Shown one piece after another: positions 18,635-30,551 of a stretch of 64,000 nt of DNA (position 1 is its first letter; each line of letters starts with the position of its first letter). The notes below the pieces were generated by a model. The model worked only from the letters and a program-made list of their open reading frames with translations. It did not search any database and had not been told where the DNA came from. The translations under genes and the position numbers were made by a program. This DNA comes from Geomonas limicola (GTDB lineage Bacteria > Desulfobacterota > Desulfuromonadia > Geobacterales > Geobacteraceae): positions 1 to 64,000 of the forward strand of contig NZ_BLXZ01000003.1 in NCBI RefSeq assembly GCF_014193675.1, read 5' to 3'.

Positions 18635-19826
18635 TCAACCCGATCTTGGGTACCGAGCTGTCGTAGATCATCTCGAACATGTGCTCTATTTTGAAAAAGG
18701 TCGCCAGCACCTCGGGATCGAAGTGGGCCTGGGGGTTGATGCGCTCATCCCCTTTCCGGAAAACTTCGAGCGCCTGTTCGTGGGTCATCGGCTTCTTGTA
18801 GCTGCGTTTGCTGCGCAGGGCGTCGTAGACGTCCGCTACCTTCACGATCCTTCCTGCAACCGGTATCCGCTGCCCCCTGAGCCTTTTGGGATACCCGGTG
18901 CCGTCCCAGTTTTCGTGATGTGACCAGGCTATCTCGCGAGCTACCTTGAGCCGGGGAGAATTCCCCAGGATTTCGGCACCGTAGGCCGGGTGCTGCCGCA
19001 TGAGCTGCGCCTCGCGGGGCGAAAGGGGCCCCTGCTTGAGGAGGATCGCATTGGGGATCTTGATCTTGCCGACATCGTGCATCTGGGCCGAAAGAGACAT
19101 GTCCTCGACGAAGGCGGCGTTGAATCCCATGTTGGCGGCGAGCGCACCGGCATACCGGTTTACCCGCACGATATGCCGGCCGGTATCCTCTTCGGCGGCC
19201 TCGCAGGCGCGGGCCAGGGCCTCAATCGTGTAGCCGAAGGCAGATTCAGTCTCACGCATCTGGTCGGAGACGGTGACCAGGGAGCCGATGACGACCGAGG
19301 CAGAGCGGAGCACGTCGGCGTCGTACTCGGTGGCGTTGCCGGGATAGTTGAAAGCGACGATGATGGCGGGAGCGTCACCGCTGATGCGGCAGGTGACGAA
19401 GTTGAGAATGGGGCCCTCCATGGCGTGCACCACCTCGGGGTGGAAAAAGCCCTGGAACTCTTCGATAGATCCGGAGATCTTGCGCCAGTTCACGGCAACT
19501 GCCTCGTGGGCCCTTTCGGAGTTGGTGAGCGAGATGGCGTAACTGCTCCCCGGGTCGACCGTGATCTGGTCGGATCCCTCGATGAGCTGTCCGTAGCGCA
19601 GGTGGTAGACCCGGCCACGGTAGCAGGCGCAGTCGGCATACTCGGTTGCGAGAAAGATACCGGAAGGCCCCCGCCGCCCGTTCCCGCCCAGGAGTTTCCC
19701 GAGTACCTCCTGGTACAGTTCGTCGCTGGTGAAGATGCGCCGGGAAAAGCCGCGCAAGGTCTCATCGGTCAACTGGATCAGGTCGAGGGTCTGGCTGAGG
19801 GCCATGTTGCAGCGTTCCAGGAGCAT
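18579..19826 (-). CDS. HD-GYP domain protein (putative cyclic-di-GMP phosphodiesterase)
   Basis: 415 residues. The first 200 are an unrecognised sensory region with no membrane helix. The HD-GYP core follows: MHDVGKIKIPNAILLKQG (His-Asp near 249-250), ARE-IAWSHHENWDGTGYPK (GYP near 311) and ADVYDALRSKRSYKKPM. All metal and GYP residues are present, so c-di-GMP hydrolysis is expected. The last ~18 residues (KRQGGEARGERQGARG) are encoded by the G-tract repeat and probably are a late addition. GAGGAACCTGCCC supports ATG 19826; ATG at 19805 is an alternative. Confidence 0.9.
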   Translation of the reverse strand: MLLERCNMALSQTLDLIQLTDETLRGFSRRIFTSDELYQEVLGKLLGGNGRRGPSGIFLATEYADCACYRGRVYHLRYGQLIEGSDQITVDPGSSYAISLTNSERAHEAVAVNWRKISGSIEEFQGFFHPEVVHAMEGPILNFVTCRISGDAPAIIVAFNYPGNATEYDADVLRSASVVIGSLVTVSDQMRETESAFGYTIEALARACEAAEEDTGRHIVRVNRYAGALAANMGFNAAFVEDMSLSAQMHDVGKIKIPNAILLKQGPLSPREAQLMRQHPAYGAEILGNSPRLKVAREIAWSHHENWDGTGYPKRLRGQRIPVAGRIVKVADVYDALRSKRSYKKPMTHEQALEVFRKGDERINPQAHFDPEVLATFFKIEHMFEMIYDSSVPKIGLKRKRQGGEARGERQGARG

Positions 19827-20101
19827 TGGGCAGGTTCCTCAGTGATACGTGGAAGTTAGGCAGGAAGTAGTTACCCCCTTTATAGCCGATCGACGAGAAA
19901 AGCACAACACCGCCCTGCCCTTTACACCGCAGTATGCCCTTAGGCCCCAGCACCTGACCCGAATCTGCGTGAGCGCAGTCGAGATTGCAGCAAACCGCAA
20001 AAGCCCGGGCGAATGATTATTCGTCCCTACAACTGATGCGGCGGGAAGAGCCGGGTGCCGGACGAGTCAACATGACGAATACCGCGTTGTCCAGGAACGC
20101 A
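19827..20101. other. Intergenic region between HD-GYP gene and kor operon end
   Basis: Holds the HD-GYP leader. A 70-codon frame at 19985 has no ribosome site or familiar sequence. Nothing else seen. Confidence 0.4.
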
Positions 20102-20132
20102 AAACGGCCCGACGCAGGGCGCCGGGCCGTTT
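20102..20132 (-). terminator. Terminator of the korDABC operon
   Basis: Stem AAACGGCCCG / CGGGCCGTTT, 24 bases after the korC stop, with T residues on the minus strand. Confidence 0.85.
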
Positions 20133-20156
20133 CTGTTTGTGCTGGTACCGCCAGGC

Positions 20157-20705
20157 TTACGCCTGTGCTGCAGTGGCCTTGTCGAAGCCCATGTTGAAGG
20201 CTTTCTTGTTCAGCTCCAGGAAAGCCTCCGGCACGCGGGCCAGAACTGCCTTCTCGGCGCTCTCCTTGGTAACTACGCCGGTAAGGGCCACCATGGCGCC
20301 CAGCGCAACGATGTTTGCCACGATTTCGCGGCCGACTTCGTTTTTGGCAGTGTTGATGATCGGGAACGCGACGGTCTTGAAGTTCCCCGGGGGAACGTTC
20401 TTGACGAGGTCGGAGTCGATCAGCAGTACCCCGCCTTCCTTCAGGTCATGGGAGTACTTGTCGGCCGCTTCCTGAGTCAGCGCCAGGAGCGCATCCACTA
20501 CGGTCGCCTTCGGGTAGTCGATGAAGTCGTCGGAGACGATGACTTCCGACTTGGAAGCGCCACCGCGCGCCTCAGGGCCGTAGCTCTGGGACTGCACGGC
20601 CTGCTTGCCGTCGTAGATCGAGGCGGCTTCGGCCATGATGACGCCCGCAAGGATGAGACCCTGCCCGCCAGCCCCGGAAAATCTGATTTCATATCTTTGA
20701 GACAT
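20157..20705 (-). CDS. korC: 2-oxoglutarate:ferredoxin oxidoreductase, gamma subunit
   Basis: 182 residues, pyruvate/ketoisovalerate oxidoreductase gamma family: RFSGAGGQGLILAGVIMAEA near the N-terminus, QSQSYGPEARGGASKSEVIV (about 38-57) and YPKATVVDALLALTQEA. It forms the CoA-binding part of the complex that converts 2-oxoglutarate, CoA and oxidised ferredoxin to succinyl-CoA, CO2 and reduced ferredoxin. Last gene of the D-A-B-C operon. Confidence 0.93.
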   Translation of the reverse strand: MSQRYEIRFSGAGGQGLILAGVIMAEAASIYDGKQAVQSQSYGPEARGGASKSEVIVSDDFIDYPKATVVDALLALTQEAADKYSHDLKEGGVLLIDSDLVKNVPPGNFKTVAFPIINTAKNEVGREIVANIVALGAMVALTGVVTKESAEKAVLARVPEAFLELNKKAFNMGFDKATAAQA

Positions 20706-20726
20706 ATCTGATCTTCTCCTTTATGG

Positions 20727-21539
20727 TTACTTTTGGGCCCGCTCGATGACTTTGGCGTACTCTGCGGTGTAGTGCGGACGCTCTTCCTTGTACAGAACGC
20801 CGGTGATGACCTTGCCTTCGAGCTGCTCGGCGCTCATCTTCTCGGCGGCCTTGATGGGAACGGCGATCTCCTTCAGGCGGTTCATCATCTCGATGACGGA
20901 CTTGAACTTGTTGCGGCGACCGTAGGTGGTCGGGCAGTCGTCCAGGATCTCGACGACCGAGAAGCCTTTGTGCTGGATGGCTTCCACGATCAGCTTGTCG
21001 ATCTGGGTCGCGTGGTAGGCGGTGCCGCGGGCCACGAAGGTGGCGCCGGCGCCGATGGCGAGCTTGGCCACGTCGAAAGCCGGATCAGGGTTGCCGTACG
21101 GGGTGGTGGAGGCCTTGGCACCGGTCGGGGTGCAGGGGGAGAACTGGCCGCCGGTCATCCCGTAGATGTTGTTGTTCATGATGATGTAGGTCATGTCGAT
21201 GTTGCGGCGGCAGGCGTGGATGAAGTGGTTGCCGCCGATCGCGGTACCGTCGCCGTCGCCACCCACCAGGATGACGTTCATTTCGGGTTTGGCCATCTTG
21301 ACGCCGGTCGCGAAGGCGGCCGCGCGGCCGTGGGCCGTGTGCAGGGTGCAGCAGTCCATGTAGCCGGGCAGACGCGAGGCGCAGCCGATGCCGGACACGA
21401 TGGCGGTCTCTTCTTTCTTGAGACCCAGGGTGTCGATGGCGCGGATCATACCCTTCATGACGATGCCGTGGCCGCAGCCCGGGCACCAGATGTGCGGCAG
21501 CTTCCCGGGACGGATGTACTTATCGTAATCAAAAGACAT
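20727..21539 (-). CDS. korB: 2-oxoglutarate:ferredoxin oxidoreductase, beta (TPP-binding) subunit
   Basis: 270 residues from ATG 21539 (MSFDYDKYIRPGKLPHIWCP); upstream codons of the longer frame overlap korA. Thiamine diphosphate site GGDGDGTAIGGNHFIHACRR with NNNIYGMTGGQFSP completing the GDG...N motif. Cysteines WCPGCGHG and SGIGCASR (about 18-21 and 50) match the family. Starts one base after the korA stop, so translation is probably coupled. Confidence 0.95.
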   Translation of the reverse strand: MSFDYDKYIRPGKLPHIWCPGCGHGIVMKGMIRAIDTLGLKKEETAIVSGIGCASRLPGYMDCCTLHTAHGRAAAFATGVKMAKPEMNVILVGGDGDGTAIGGNHFIHACRRNIDMTYIIMNNNIYGMTGGQFSPCTPTGAKASTTPYGNPDPAFDVAKLAIGAGATFVARGTAYHATQIDKLIVEAIQHKGFSVVEILDDCPTTYGRRNKFKSVIEMMNRLKEIAVPIKAAEKMSAEQLEGKVITGVLYKEERPHYTAEYAKVIERAQK

Positions 21540-21540
21540 G

Positions 21541-22674
21541 TTACTTGACCTCCTTGATCTTTTCGAGGATCTGCCCCGGATTGATCGGCTCACCATCGAC
21601 GCGGAAGATACCGACGACCTCGGTCTTGCCTTCGGCGCAACGCTTCACTTCGCCGGTGCACATGCCAAGGTTCATCTCCGGGGTGATGATGCGCTTCACC
21701 TTGCCGGCCAGGGCCGCAATCTGCTTGTCGGGGAAGGGCCAGAAGGTCTTGATGCGGAACAGGCCTGCCTTGATCCCCTGCTTGCGCGCCTCGTTGACGG
21801 CAAAGCGGGCGGAACGGGAGGTGGAGCCGAAGGCGACGACGGCTACCTCGGCGTCGGCCAGCTCGTACTCTTCGAACTGGACGATGTCATCCACGTTGGC
21901 GTCGACCTTACGGATCTGGCGCTCTTCTTCGGCCTGCACCCAGGCTGCCTTGGTGGTCGGGAAGCCGTCCTGCCCCTTGTTGAGGCCGGTGACGTGGAAC
22001 TTGTAGCCGGAGCCGAAGGCGGCCAAGGGCGGCACGTCGCCGAAGCTGGTGTCGTACGGCTTGTACTCGGCCGGACCCACGCTCGGTGCGGTGCGGTTCA
22101 CGACTTCCAGCTCGCCCGGCTCGGGGAACACGATGCGCTCGCGCATGTGGGCCACGATCTCGTCGGGCATCACCATAACCGGCATGCGGTACTTCTCGGC
22201 CAGGTTGAAGGCGCGTACGGTCTCTTCGAAGAGTTCCTGCACGGAAGCCGGGGTGAGGCAGATGGCAGCGTGGTCACCGTGGGTGCCCCACTTGGCGCAC
22301 ATCACGTCGGACTGCGACGGGCCGGTCGGCATGCCGGTGGACGGGCCGCCCCTCATCACGTTGACGATGACGCAGGGGGTCTCGGCGATGCAGGCGTAAC
22401 CGATCAGCTCCTGCTTAAGCGAAAGGCCGGGGCCGGAGGTCGCGGTCAGTACCTTGGCACCGGTCAGCGACGCGCCGATAACGGACGCCATGGCGCCGAT
22501 CTCGTCTTCCATCTGGATAAATTTTCCGCCTATTTTCGGCAGCTCGTTGGACATCACCTCGGCTACCTCGGTAGACGGGGTGATGGGATAACCGCCGAAG
22601 AAGGTGCAGCCGGCGTACAGTGCACCTTGCGCGGCAGCTTCGTTCCCCTGAAGGAATGCAACTTTTTTAGCCAC
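21541..22674 (-). CDS. korA: 2-oxoglutarate:ferredoxin oxidoreductase, alpha subunit
   Basis: 377 residues. N-terminal pyrimidine-binding domain (QGNEAAAQGALYAGCTFFGG, YPITPSTEVAEVMSNELPK, TSGPGLSLKQELIGYA), GGPSTGMPTGPSQSD loop and C-terminal transketolase-like domain (VVAFGSTSRSARFAV, ITPEMNLGMCTGEV). The family is the 2-oxoacid:acceptor alpha subunit; assignment to 2-oxoglutarate rests on the neighbours icd, mdh and korD. GGAGGTACGAAAGTGGCT... leads into ATG 22674. Confidence 0.93.
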   Translation of the reverse strand: MAKKVAFLQGNEAAAQGALYAGCTFFGGYPITPSTEVAEVMSNELPKIGGKFIQMEDEIGAMASVIGASLTGAKVLTATSGPGLSLKQELIGYACIAETPCVIVNVMRGGPSTGMPTGPSQSDVMCAKWGTHGDHAAICLTPASVQELFEETVRAFNLAEKYRMPVMVMPDEIVAHMRERIVFPEPGELEVVNRTAPSVGPAEYKPYDTSFGDVPPLAAFGSGYKFHVTGLNKGQDGFPTTKAAWVQAEEERQIRKVDANVDDIVQFEEYELADAEVAVVAFGSTSRSARFAVNEARKQGIKAGLFRIKTFWPFPDKQIAALAGKVKRIITPEMNLGMCTGEVKRCAEGKTEVVGIFRVDGEPINPGQILEKIKEVK

Positions 22675-22695
22675 TTTCGTACCTCCTAAAGATGA

Positions 22696-22890
22696 TTAAG
22701 CTGAAACTTTGATTGCGAAGTCAGGGCATCTCAGTTCGCACTGCATGCACTTGATGCAAGCTTCCAGGTTCTTGACGCTGGCTACGAAGCCCTTCATCTC
22801 CAGAACCTTGGTCGGGCAGAATTCCACACAGATGTGGCACCCTTTGCAGTACTTCTCGATGATCTCGATTGTAGGCAGTTTTTTCTCCAT
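22696..22890 (-). CDS. korD: 2[4Fe-4S] ferredoxin-type subunit of 2-oxoglutarate oxidoreductase
   Basis: 64 residues with two clusters: CKGCHICVEFCP (residues 15-26) and CIKCMQCELRCP (about 45-56). It carries electrons from the TPP centre to ferredoxin. First gene of korDABC, 21 bases before korA, with GGAGCTACGTGG ahead of the ATG. Its neighbours make it an oxidoreductase subunit rather than a free ferredoxin. Confidence 0.93.
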   Translation of the reverse strand: MEKKLPTIEIIEKYCKGCHICVEFCPTKVLEMKGFVASVKNLEACIKCMQCELRCPDFAIKVSA

Positions 22891-22953
22891 CCACGTAGCT
22901 CCTTTGGCGTAAATGCCCTTTCAGGCTGGCAAATGCTGTGTTTGTAGCACATC

Positions 22954-22965
22954 CTGTATACAAAA
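22954..22965 (-). promoter_or_regulatory. TTTTGTATACAG element upstream of korD
   Basis: TTTTGTATACAG on the minus strand, 64 bases before korD, repeats one arm of the palindrome in the icd promoter (26604-26622). The other arm is not conserved. TATACA could also serve as a -10 box, so the match may reflect a promoter. Confidence 0.5.
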
Positions 22966-23012
22966 TGCAAGTAAATGTGCCTTAACATGCGACTTTTGCT
23001 GCATTTTGTCGT

Positions 23013-23047
23013 AAAAAAAGGGGTAAGGAGGGGAGCCTCCTTACCCC
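23013..23047 (-). terminator. Terminator of mdh
   Basis: Stem GGGGTAAGGAGG / CCTCCTTACCCC with a four-base loop and a seven-T run on the minus strand, 20 bases after mdh. Confidence 0.95.
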
Positions 23048-23067
23048 GGTAAAGCACGGTCAAACCG

Positions 23068-24036
<969 letters not shown>

Positions 24037-24109
24037 TTAAGAATTGGGTTTTGTCTTCCAGTGCATCAAAAAGCGTGAACTTTCGGGTCTGACCGGGTTA
24101 TGCAGTAAA

Positions 24110-24137
24110 CCCCGCAGGAACCTTGGCTCCTGCGGGG
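24110..24137 (-). terminator. Terminator of icd
   Basis: Stem CCCCGCAGGA / TCCTGCGGGG, eight bases after the icd stop; short T tract on the minus strand. Confidence 0.85.
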
Positions 24138-24145
24138 ATCGAGTA

Positions 24146-26413
<2,268 letters not shown>

Positions 26414-26603
26414 TCATGAGAGGACATCCGAGCTCAGCTGTCAGCGCCGTCGATGAGGCCTGCGCACCGGGGATCTTCCCTTCACGTAAACACAAAACGT
26501 CGCTCCAATTTGGGCCCCCGCGCCTTTCGGCGGGGCCGGAACCGGTGCAACTCATTAACGCAAGGATTATAGCAAGTTAGCAGAAAAATCCGAGCCTGCA
26601 AAT

Positions 26604-26639
26604 TTTGTATACAGTATACAAATCAGTTTTCAGTGTCAA
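26604..26639 (-). promoter_or_regulatory. icd promoter with overlapping 19-bp palindrome
   Basis: Minus strand: TTGACA (26639-26634), 15-base spacer, TATACT (26618-26613). The palindrome TTTGTATACAGTATACAAA (26604-26622) has perfect nine-base arms and covers the -10 box, as a repressor operator would. The spacer is shorter than optimal. The regulator is not identified. Confidence 0.7.
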
Positions 26640-26947
26640 GCTAAAATCTTGGCGTTAACTTATGCGGGGAACAAAATGAGGGGGGTGTGATGGGCAGGCC
26701 TGGTGAAGCGGGGATAATGACCTGTTTTTGAAAGACTTTGATGAGAGCAAGCGGCGCGTAACGGGTCCCTGGGAGACGGGGCTGCCGCGGAGCCATCGGG
26801 ACGCCTTTTTCAGCCGGTAGCGCGCCCTCCCCTGCCCCCTCACCCGAGGGGCTGCAGGGCTCTACGAAGCGGCGGGGTGGAAGGGCCGAAACCAGAAAGC
26901 CGAGGTGCAGAGTGCGATTTTATCCCGACCTCAACCTCGACCTTTCT
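26640..26947. other. Intergenic region upstream of icd
   Basis: Between the icd promoter and the LysM gene end. GC-rich; a 62-codon frame at 26655-26843 has no support. No terminator with a T run was found for the LysM gene. Confidence 0.4.
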
Positions 26948-27664
26948 TTAGTGCAGCGGCTTTTCCTGGGCAAAGCGACGCGCCTCGTAGATGTCGTCGC
27001 GGCTCAAGTTACGCGGGATGCGCAGCACCTGCCCCGGCCAGATGTGTTTCGGGTCGCTGATCTGGTCCCGGTTGGCGCGGTACAGTAGCGGCCAGAGGTT
27101 ACGGTCGCCGTACACCTCGGCCTGAGCCGCGATAAGCGGCAGCGATTCGCCGCGGCGCACCGTGTAGGTGGAGACCAGAACCCGCTCGCGCTGCGACTTC
27201 ACCTTGCGGCGCTCCGCCTCGGCGGCTTCCTTTCTGGCCAGCGCCTCGGCCTCCGCCTTGGCCTCGGCCTCGGCACGGGCCTTGGCGAGGCGTTCCTCTT
27301 CTTCCCGGGCCCGCCTGGCGAGCTCGGCCTTCTTCTCTTCGTCGATGCGGCGCTGCTCCGCCTCGCGGCGGGCCAGTTCGGCTCCCACCTCGCGCTCCAG
27401 GACGATCCCCTTCTGGATGGTCAAGAGGAAGTAGCGGTCCGCCTCCTGGTACTCCTCTTCAAGGATCAGGGCCTCGCCGCGATCGAAAGCCTCGGCGGTG
27501 CTCTTCATCTCGGCAGGATAGAGCCCGGCCGCCCCTTCCCGCTTGATGCGGTCCAGGACGACCAGGGCTTCGCTGTGATAGCGCGGCGGCTGGGTGGCGC
27601 AGGCACACAGGGATGCCAGCAATACCGGCAGTATGAGGTAGTACCGGGCCCTCACAAGGCGCAT
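26948..27664 (-). CDS. LysM-domain lipoprotein with long charged helix
   Basis: 238 residues. A lipoprotein-type signal ends LLASLCAC (Cys22 as candidate lipid site, though the lipobox is imperfect). Residues about 55-170 form a charged Ala/Glu/Arg/Lys-rich helix (REAEQRRIDEEKKAELARRA), likely coiled coil. Residues about 180-225 are a LysM domain (YTVRRGESLPLIAAQAEVYG, WPGQVLRIPRNL) that should bind peptidoglycan. It ends three bases before aspS on the same strand, so it follows aspS in transcription. Role probably envelope anchoring; no enzyme domain is seen. Confidence 0.85.
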   Translation of the reverse strand: MRLVRARYYLILPVLLASLCACATQPPRYHSEALVVLDRIKREGAAGLYPAEMKSTAEAFDRGEALILEEEYQEADRYFLLTIQKGIVLEREVGAELARREAEQRRIDEEKKAELARRAREEEERLAKARAEAEAKAEAEALARKEAAEAERRKVKSQRERVLVSTYTVRRGESLPLIAAQAEVYGDRNLWPLLYRANRDQISDPKHIWPGQVLRIPRNLSRDDIYEARRFAQEKPLH

Positions 27665-27667
27665 CCG

Positions 27668-29449
27668 CTACTTCTGTGCCAGACGGATGCCGAGCTCGCG
27701 CAACTGCAGGGTGTCGACCGACGAGGGGGCCTCGGACATCAGGCAGGCGCCCTTCTGGGTCTTGGGGAAAGCGATGACGTCGCGGATCGAATCGGAACCG
27801 GTCAGGAGCATCATGAGGCGGTCCATACCGAAGGCGATGCCGCCGTGCGGCGGGGTGCCGAACTCCAGGGCGTCCAGGAGGAAGCCGAACTTGGAGCGTG
27901 CGCTCTCCTCGGAAAGCCCGAGCATCTTGAACATGAGCGACTGCACCTCTTCCTGGTGGATCCTGATGGAACCGCCGCCGATCTCGTTGCCGTTCAGGAC
28001 CAGGTCGTAGGCCTTGGCGCGGCAGCGGCCCGGATCGCTCTCCACGAACGGGAGGTCCTCATCCATGGGGGCGGTGAAGGGGTGGTGCACGGCGCACCAG
28101 CGGTTGCTCTCCTCGTCCCACTCAAGAAGCGGGAAGTCGGTGATCCAGACGAAGCGGTACTCGTCGCGGTTGTAGAGCTCCATCTTGGCGCCCAGGAGGT
28201 TTCTCAGCTTGCCGAGCGCATCGTTGACCACCTTCGGCTTGTCGGCCACGAAGAGGAGCAGGTCCCCCTCTTCCGCGCCGAAGGCCTTGTCCATGGTGGC
28301 AATCTCTTCCGGGGTGAAGAACTTGGCGATCGGGGACTGCCAGCCGTCCGCGGTGACCTTCACGTAGGCAAGGCCCTTGGCGCCGTAGATCTTGGTGAAC
28401 TCGGTGAAGTCGTCGATGTCCTTGCGGGAGAAGGAACCGCCGCCTTTCACGTTCATCCCCTTGACGATGCCGCCGGAGGCAGCCACGTCGGCGAAGACCT
28501 TGAAGCCGGAGTTTTTCACGATGTCGGTGAGCTTCACCAGCTCGAGACCGAAACGGAGGTCCGGGTTGTCAACGCCGAAGCGGTCCATCGCCTCCTGGTA
28601 GGTCATGCGCTGGATCGGGAGCTGCACCTGGGCGCCCTTCGCCTCGGAGAAGATCTTCGCCATGAGCCCTTCCATGACGGTGATGATGTCTTCGCGGTCG
28701 ATGAAGGACATCTCGCAGTCGATCTGGGTGAACTCGGGCTGGCGGTCGGCGCGCAGGTCCTCGTCGCGGAAGCAGCGCACGATCTGGAAGTAACGATCGA
28801 AGCCGGAGACCATGAGAATCTGCTTGAAGATCTGCGGGGACTGCGGCAGCGCGTAAAACTCACCCTTGGAGATGCGCGAGGGGACCAGGAAGTCGCGGGC
28901 ACCTTCCGGGGTGCTTTTGGTCAGAAAGGGGGTCTCCAGCTCGAGGAAACCGTTATCGGTCAGGTAGGAGCGGGTAAGCTGGGCCACTTTCGAGCGCAGG
29001 ATCAGGTTGTGCTGCAGGGTACCGGTCCTCAGATCCAGGTAGCGGTACTTGAGGCGGATGTTCTCGTTCACGTCGACGAAGCCGTCCAGGGTGAAGGGGA
29101 GAGCCTTGGAGGGGTTCAAAAGTTTGCACTCGCTGACCAGGATTTCCACCTCGCCGGTCTTCATCTTCGGGTTGATGGTCCCCTCGGGGCGGGCGGCCAC
29201 GGTCCCCTTGATGGCGAGCACGTACTCGCTGCGGGCGCTTTCCGCCTTGGCGTGGGCCTCGGGGGAGCGCTCCGGGTCGAAGACGATCTGGGCGACGCCG
29301 TCCCTGTCACGCAGGTCGACGAAGATGAGACCACCGTGGTCGCGCCGTTTGGATACCCAGCCCATGAGGACAACTTCCTGTCCAATCTGACTGCTCCTCA
29401 GTTCGCCACAGTAACTGGTGCGCTTCCAATCTCCCAGAAAATCTATCAT
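27668..29449 (-). CDS. aspS: Aspartyl-tRNA synthetase (bacterial type)
   Basis: 593 residues from ATG 29449 ([20 protein letters not shown]); the longer upstream frame overlaps no conserved sequence. N-terminal OB fold ([25 protein letters not shown]), class II motif 2 ([18 protein letters not shown]), GAD insertion (about 290-420) and motif 3 ([20 protein letters not shown]). Whether it also charges tRNA-Asn depends on asnS or gatCAB elsewhere. First gene of a unit with the LysM lipoprotein. Confidence 0.97.
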   Translation of the reverse strand: MIDFLGDWKRTSYCGELRSSQIGQEVVLMGWVSKRRDHGGLIFVDLRDRDGVAQIVFDPERSPEAHAKAESARSEYVLAIKGTVAARPEGTINPKMKTGEVEILVSECKLLNPSKALPFTLDGFVDVNENIRLKYRYLDLRTGTLQHNLILRSKVAQLTRSYLTDNGFLELETPFLTKSTPEGARDFLVPSRISKGEFYALPQSPQIFKQILMVSGFDRYFQIVRCFRDEDLRADRQPEFTQIDCEMSFIDREDIITVMEGLMAKIFSEAKGAQVQLPIQRMTYQEAMDRFGVDNPDLRFGLELVKLTDIVKNSGFKVFADVAASGGIVKGMNVKGGGSFSRKDIDDFTEFTKIYGAKGLAYVKVTADGWQSPIAKFFTPEEIATMDKAFGAEEGDLLLFVADKPKVVNDALGKLRNLLGAKMELYNRDEYRFVWITDFPLLEWDEESNRWCAVHHPFTAPMDEDLPFVESDPGRCRAKAYDLVLNGNEIGGGSIRIHQEEVQSLMFKMLGLSEESARSKFGFLLDALEFGTPPHGGIAFGMDRLMMLLTGSDSIRDVIAFPKTQKGACLMSEAPSSVDTLQLRELGIRLAQK

Positions 29450-29563
29450 TACAAAACCCTCCTTGGTTTTATCTGCAGGAAATCGGGTAACTATACCCAA
29501 AAAGCCCCCCCGCATCAACCAAAACCTTGCTGACTGGATGGGAGGGTGCTTTGTGTCAATGAG

Positions 29564-29593
29564 AAAGGCCCGACACGGTAGCGTCGGGCCTTT
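29564..29593 (-). terminator. Terminator of the lactate operon and regulator
   Basis: Stem AAAGGCCCGAC / GTCGGGCCTTT with an eight-base loop and T residues, 133 bases past the regulator stop. Confidence 0.9.
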
Positions 29594-29725
29594 CTGGGAG
29601 TAGGAAAGAAATTACTGAAAGCGTGTAGTGCTGGCGCCAGAGAGAGCCACGGCCGCCATACAGAGTTGCGGGTAACCACGAGGGGCACGGCCCGTGACTA
29701 CCGGCTGCAGCGCTGCGGGCCAGAT

Positions 29726-30451
29726 TCAGGACTCGTTGCCGCGCATGGAGACGTAGGCACTGCAGCGCTTCTGGGCGAAGGTGAGGTGTTCCATCATCGC
29801 GGTGCGGGCACCTTCGGGGTTGCGCACCAGGATCATCTCGTAGATGCGCCGGTGGTGTTCGTAGAGCAGGCGCTGGTCCTCTTCGGTGAGGTAGACCGCA
29901 CGCCAGACGTCGCGCTGGAATTCCTGCATGGCGTCGAAGATGCTCTGCATCATGTGGGACCAGACCACGTTGTGGGTGGCGCGGGCGACCACCATGTGAA
30001 AGTGGGCGTCCAGGTCCTCGGATTGCTTGAGTCCCTCGAGGTTTGCTGCCATCCCTTCCACGATGGCCTTCAGGCGCCGGATATCCTCGGGGAGGGCCCG
30101 GGTGGCCGCGTACCAAGCGGTCCAGGATTCCATCCCCTGGCGCACCTCGATGACGTCGAGGGCCCGGTCGCCGTCGATGCGGATCAGCTTGGAAAGCGGT
30201 ATCCCGGCGGAGGTCTCCACCAGGGAGCGCACCACGGTGCCGCCCCCCTGGTAGCTCTCCACCAACCCCGACGAGGCCAGGGAGTTGATCGCCTCGCGCA
30301 CCGACGGGCGGGACACCCCGAACATCTCGGCGAGTTCCCGCTCGGGGGGGAGTTTCTCGCCCGGGTTGAACTCGCCGGCCAGGATCGAGGTACGGATCTG
30401 CTCGGCGATCTGGGTGGAAACCTTCTTCGGTTTTATCGGTTTGAATATCAT
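29726..30451 (-). CDS. FadR-subfamily GntR regulator, LldR-like
   Basis: 241 residues from ATG 30451; a GTG three codons upstream (30460) is also possible and neither has a clear ribosome site. Winged helix at about 5-70 (TQIAEQIRTSILAGEFNPGE, MFGVSRPSVREAINSLASSG), FCD effector domain at about 85-225 with the metal-type residues in DLDAHFHMVVARATHN and LYEHHRRIYEMI. It is the last gene after glcF in the lactate block. LldR relatives sense lactate and bind TGGT-N3-ACCA, and one such site lies in the divergent promoter at 36709. Lactate as effector is inference. Confidence 0.88.
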   Translation of the reverse strand: MIFKPIKPKKVSTQIAEQIRTSILAGEFNPGEKLPPERELAEMFGVSRPSVREAINSLASSGLVESYQGGGTVVRSLVETSAGIPLSKLIRIDGDRALDVIEVRQGMESWTAWYAATRALPEDIRRLKAIVEGMAANLEGLKQSEDLDAHFHMVVARATHNVVWSHMMQSIFDAMQEFQRDVWRAVYLTEEDQRLLYEHHRRIYEMILVRNPEGARTAMMEHLTFAQKRCSAYVSMRGNES

Positions 30452-30551
30452 AAGCGCCACGGATACTACATTAATGGAAGCAAAGCAACGCTTTTTTGCT
30501 CCCCCGTTTACGTTATCCAGAACAGCCTTGGGCGCCGTGACTGAACCGGTT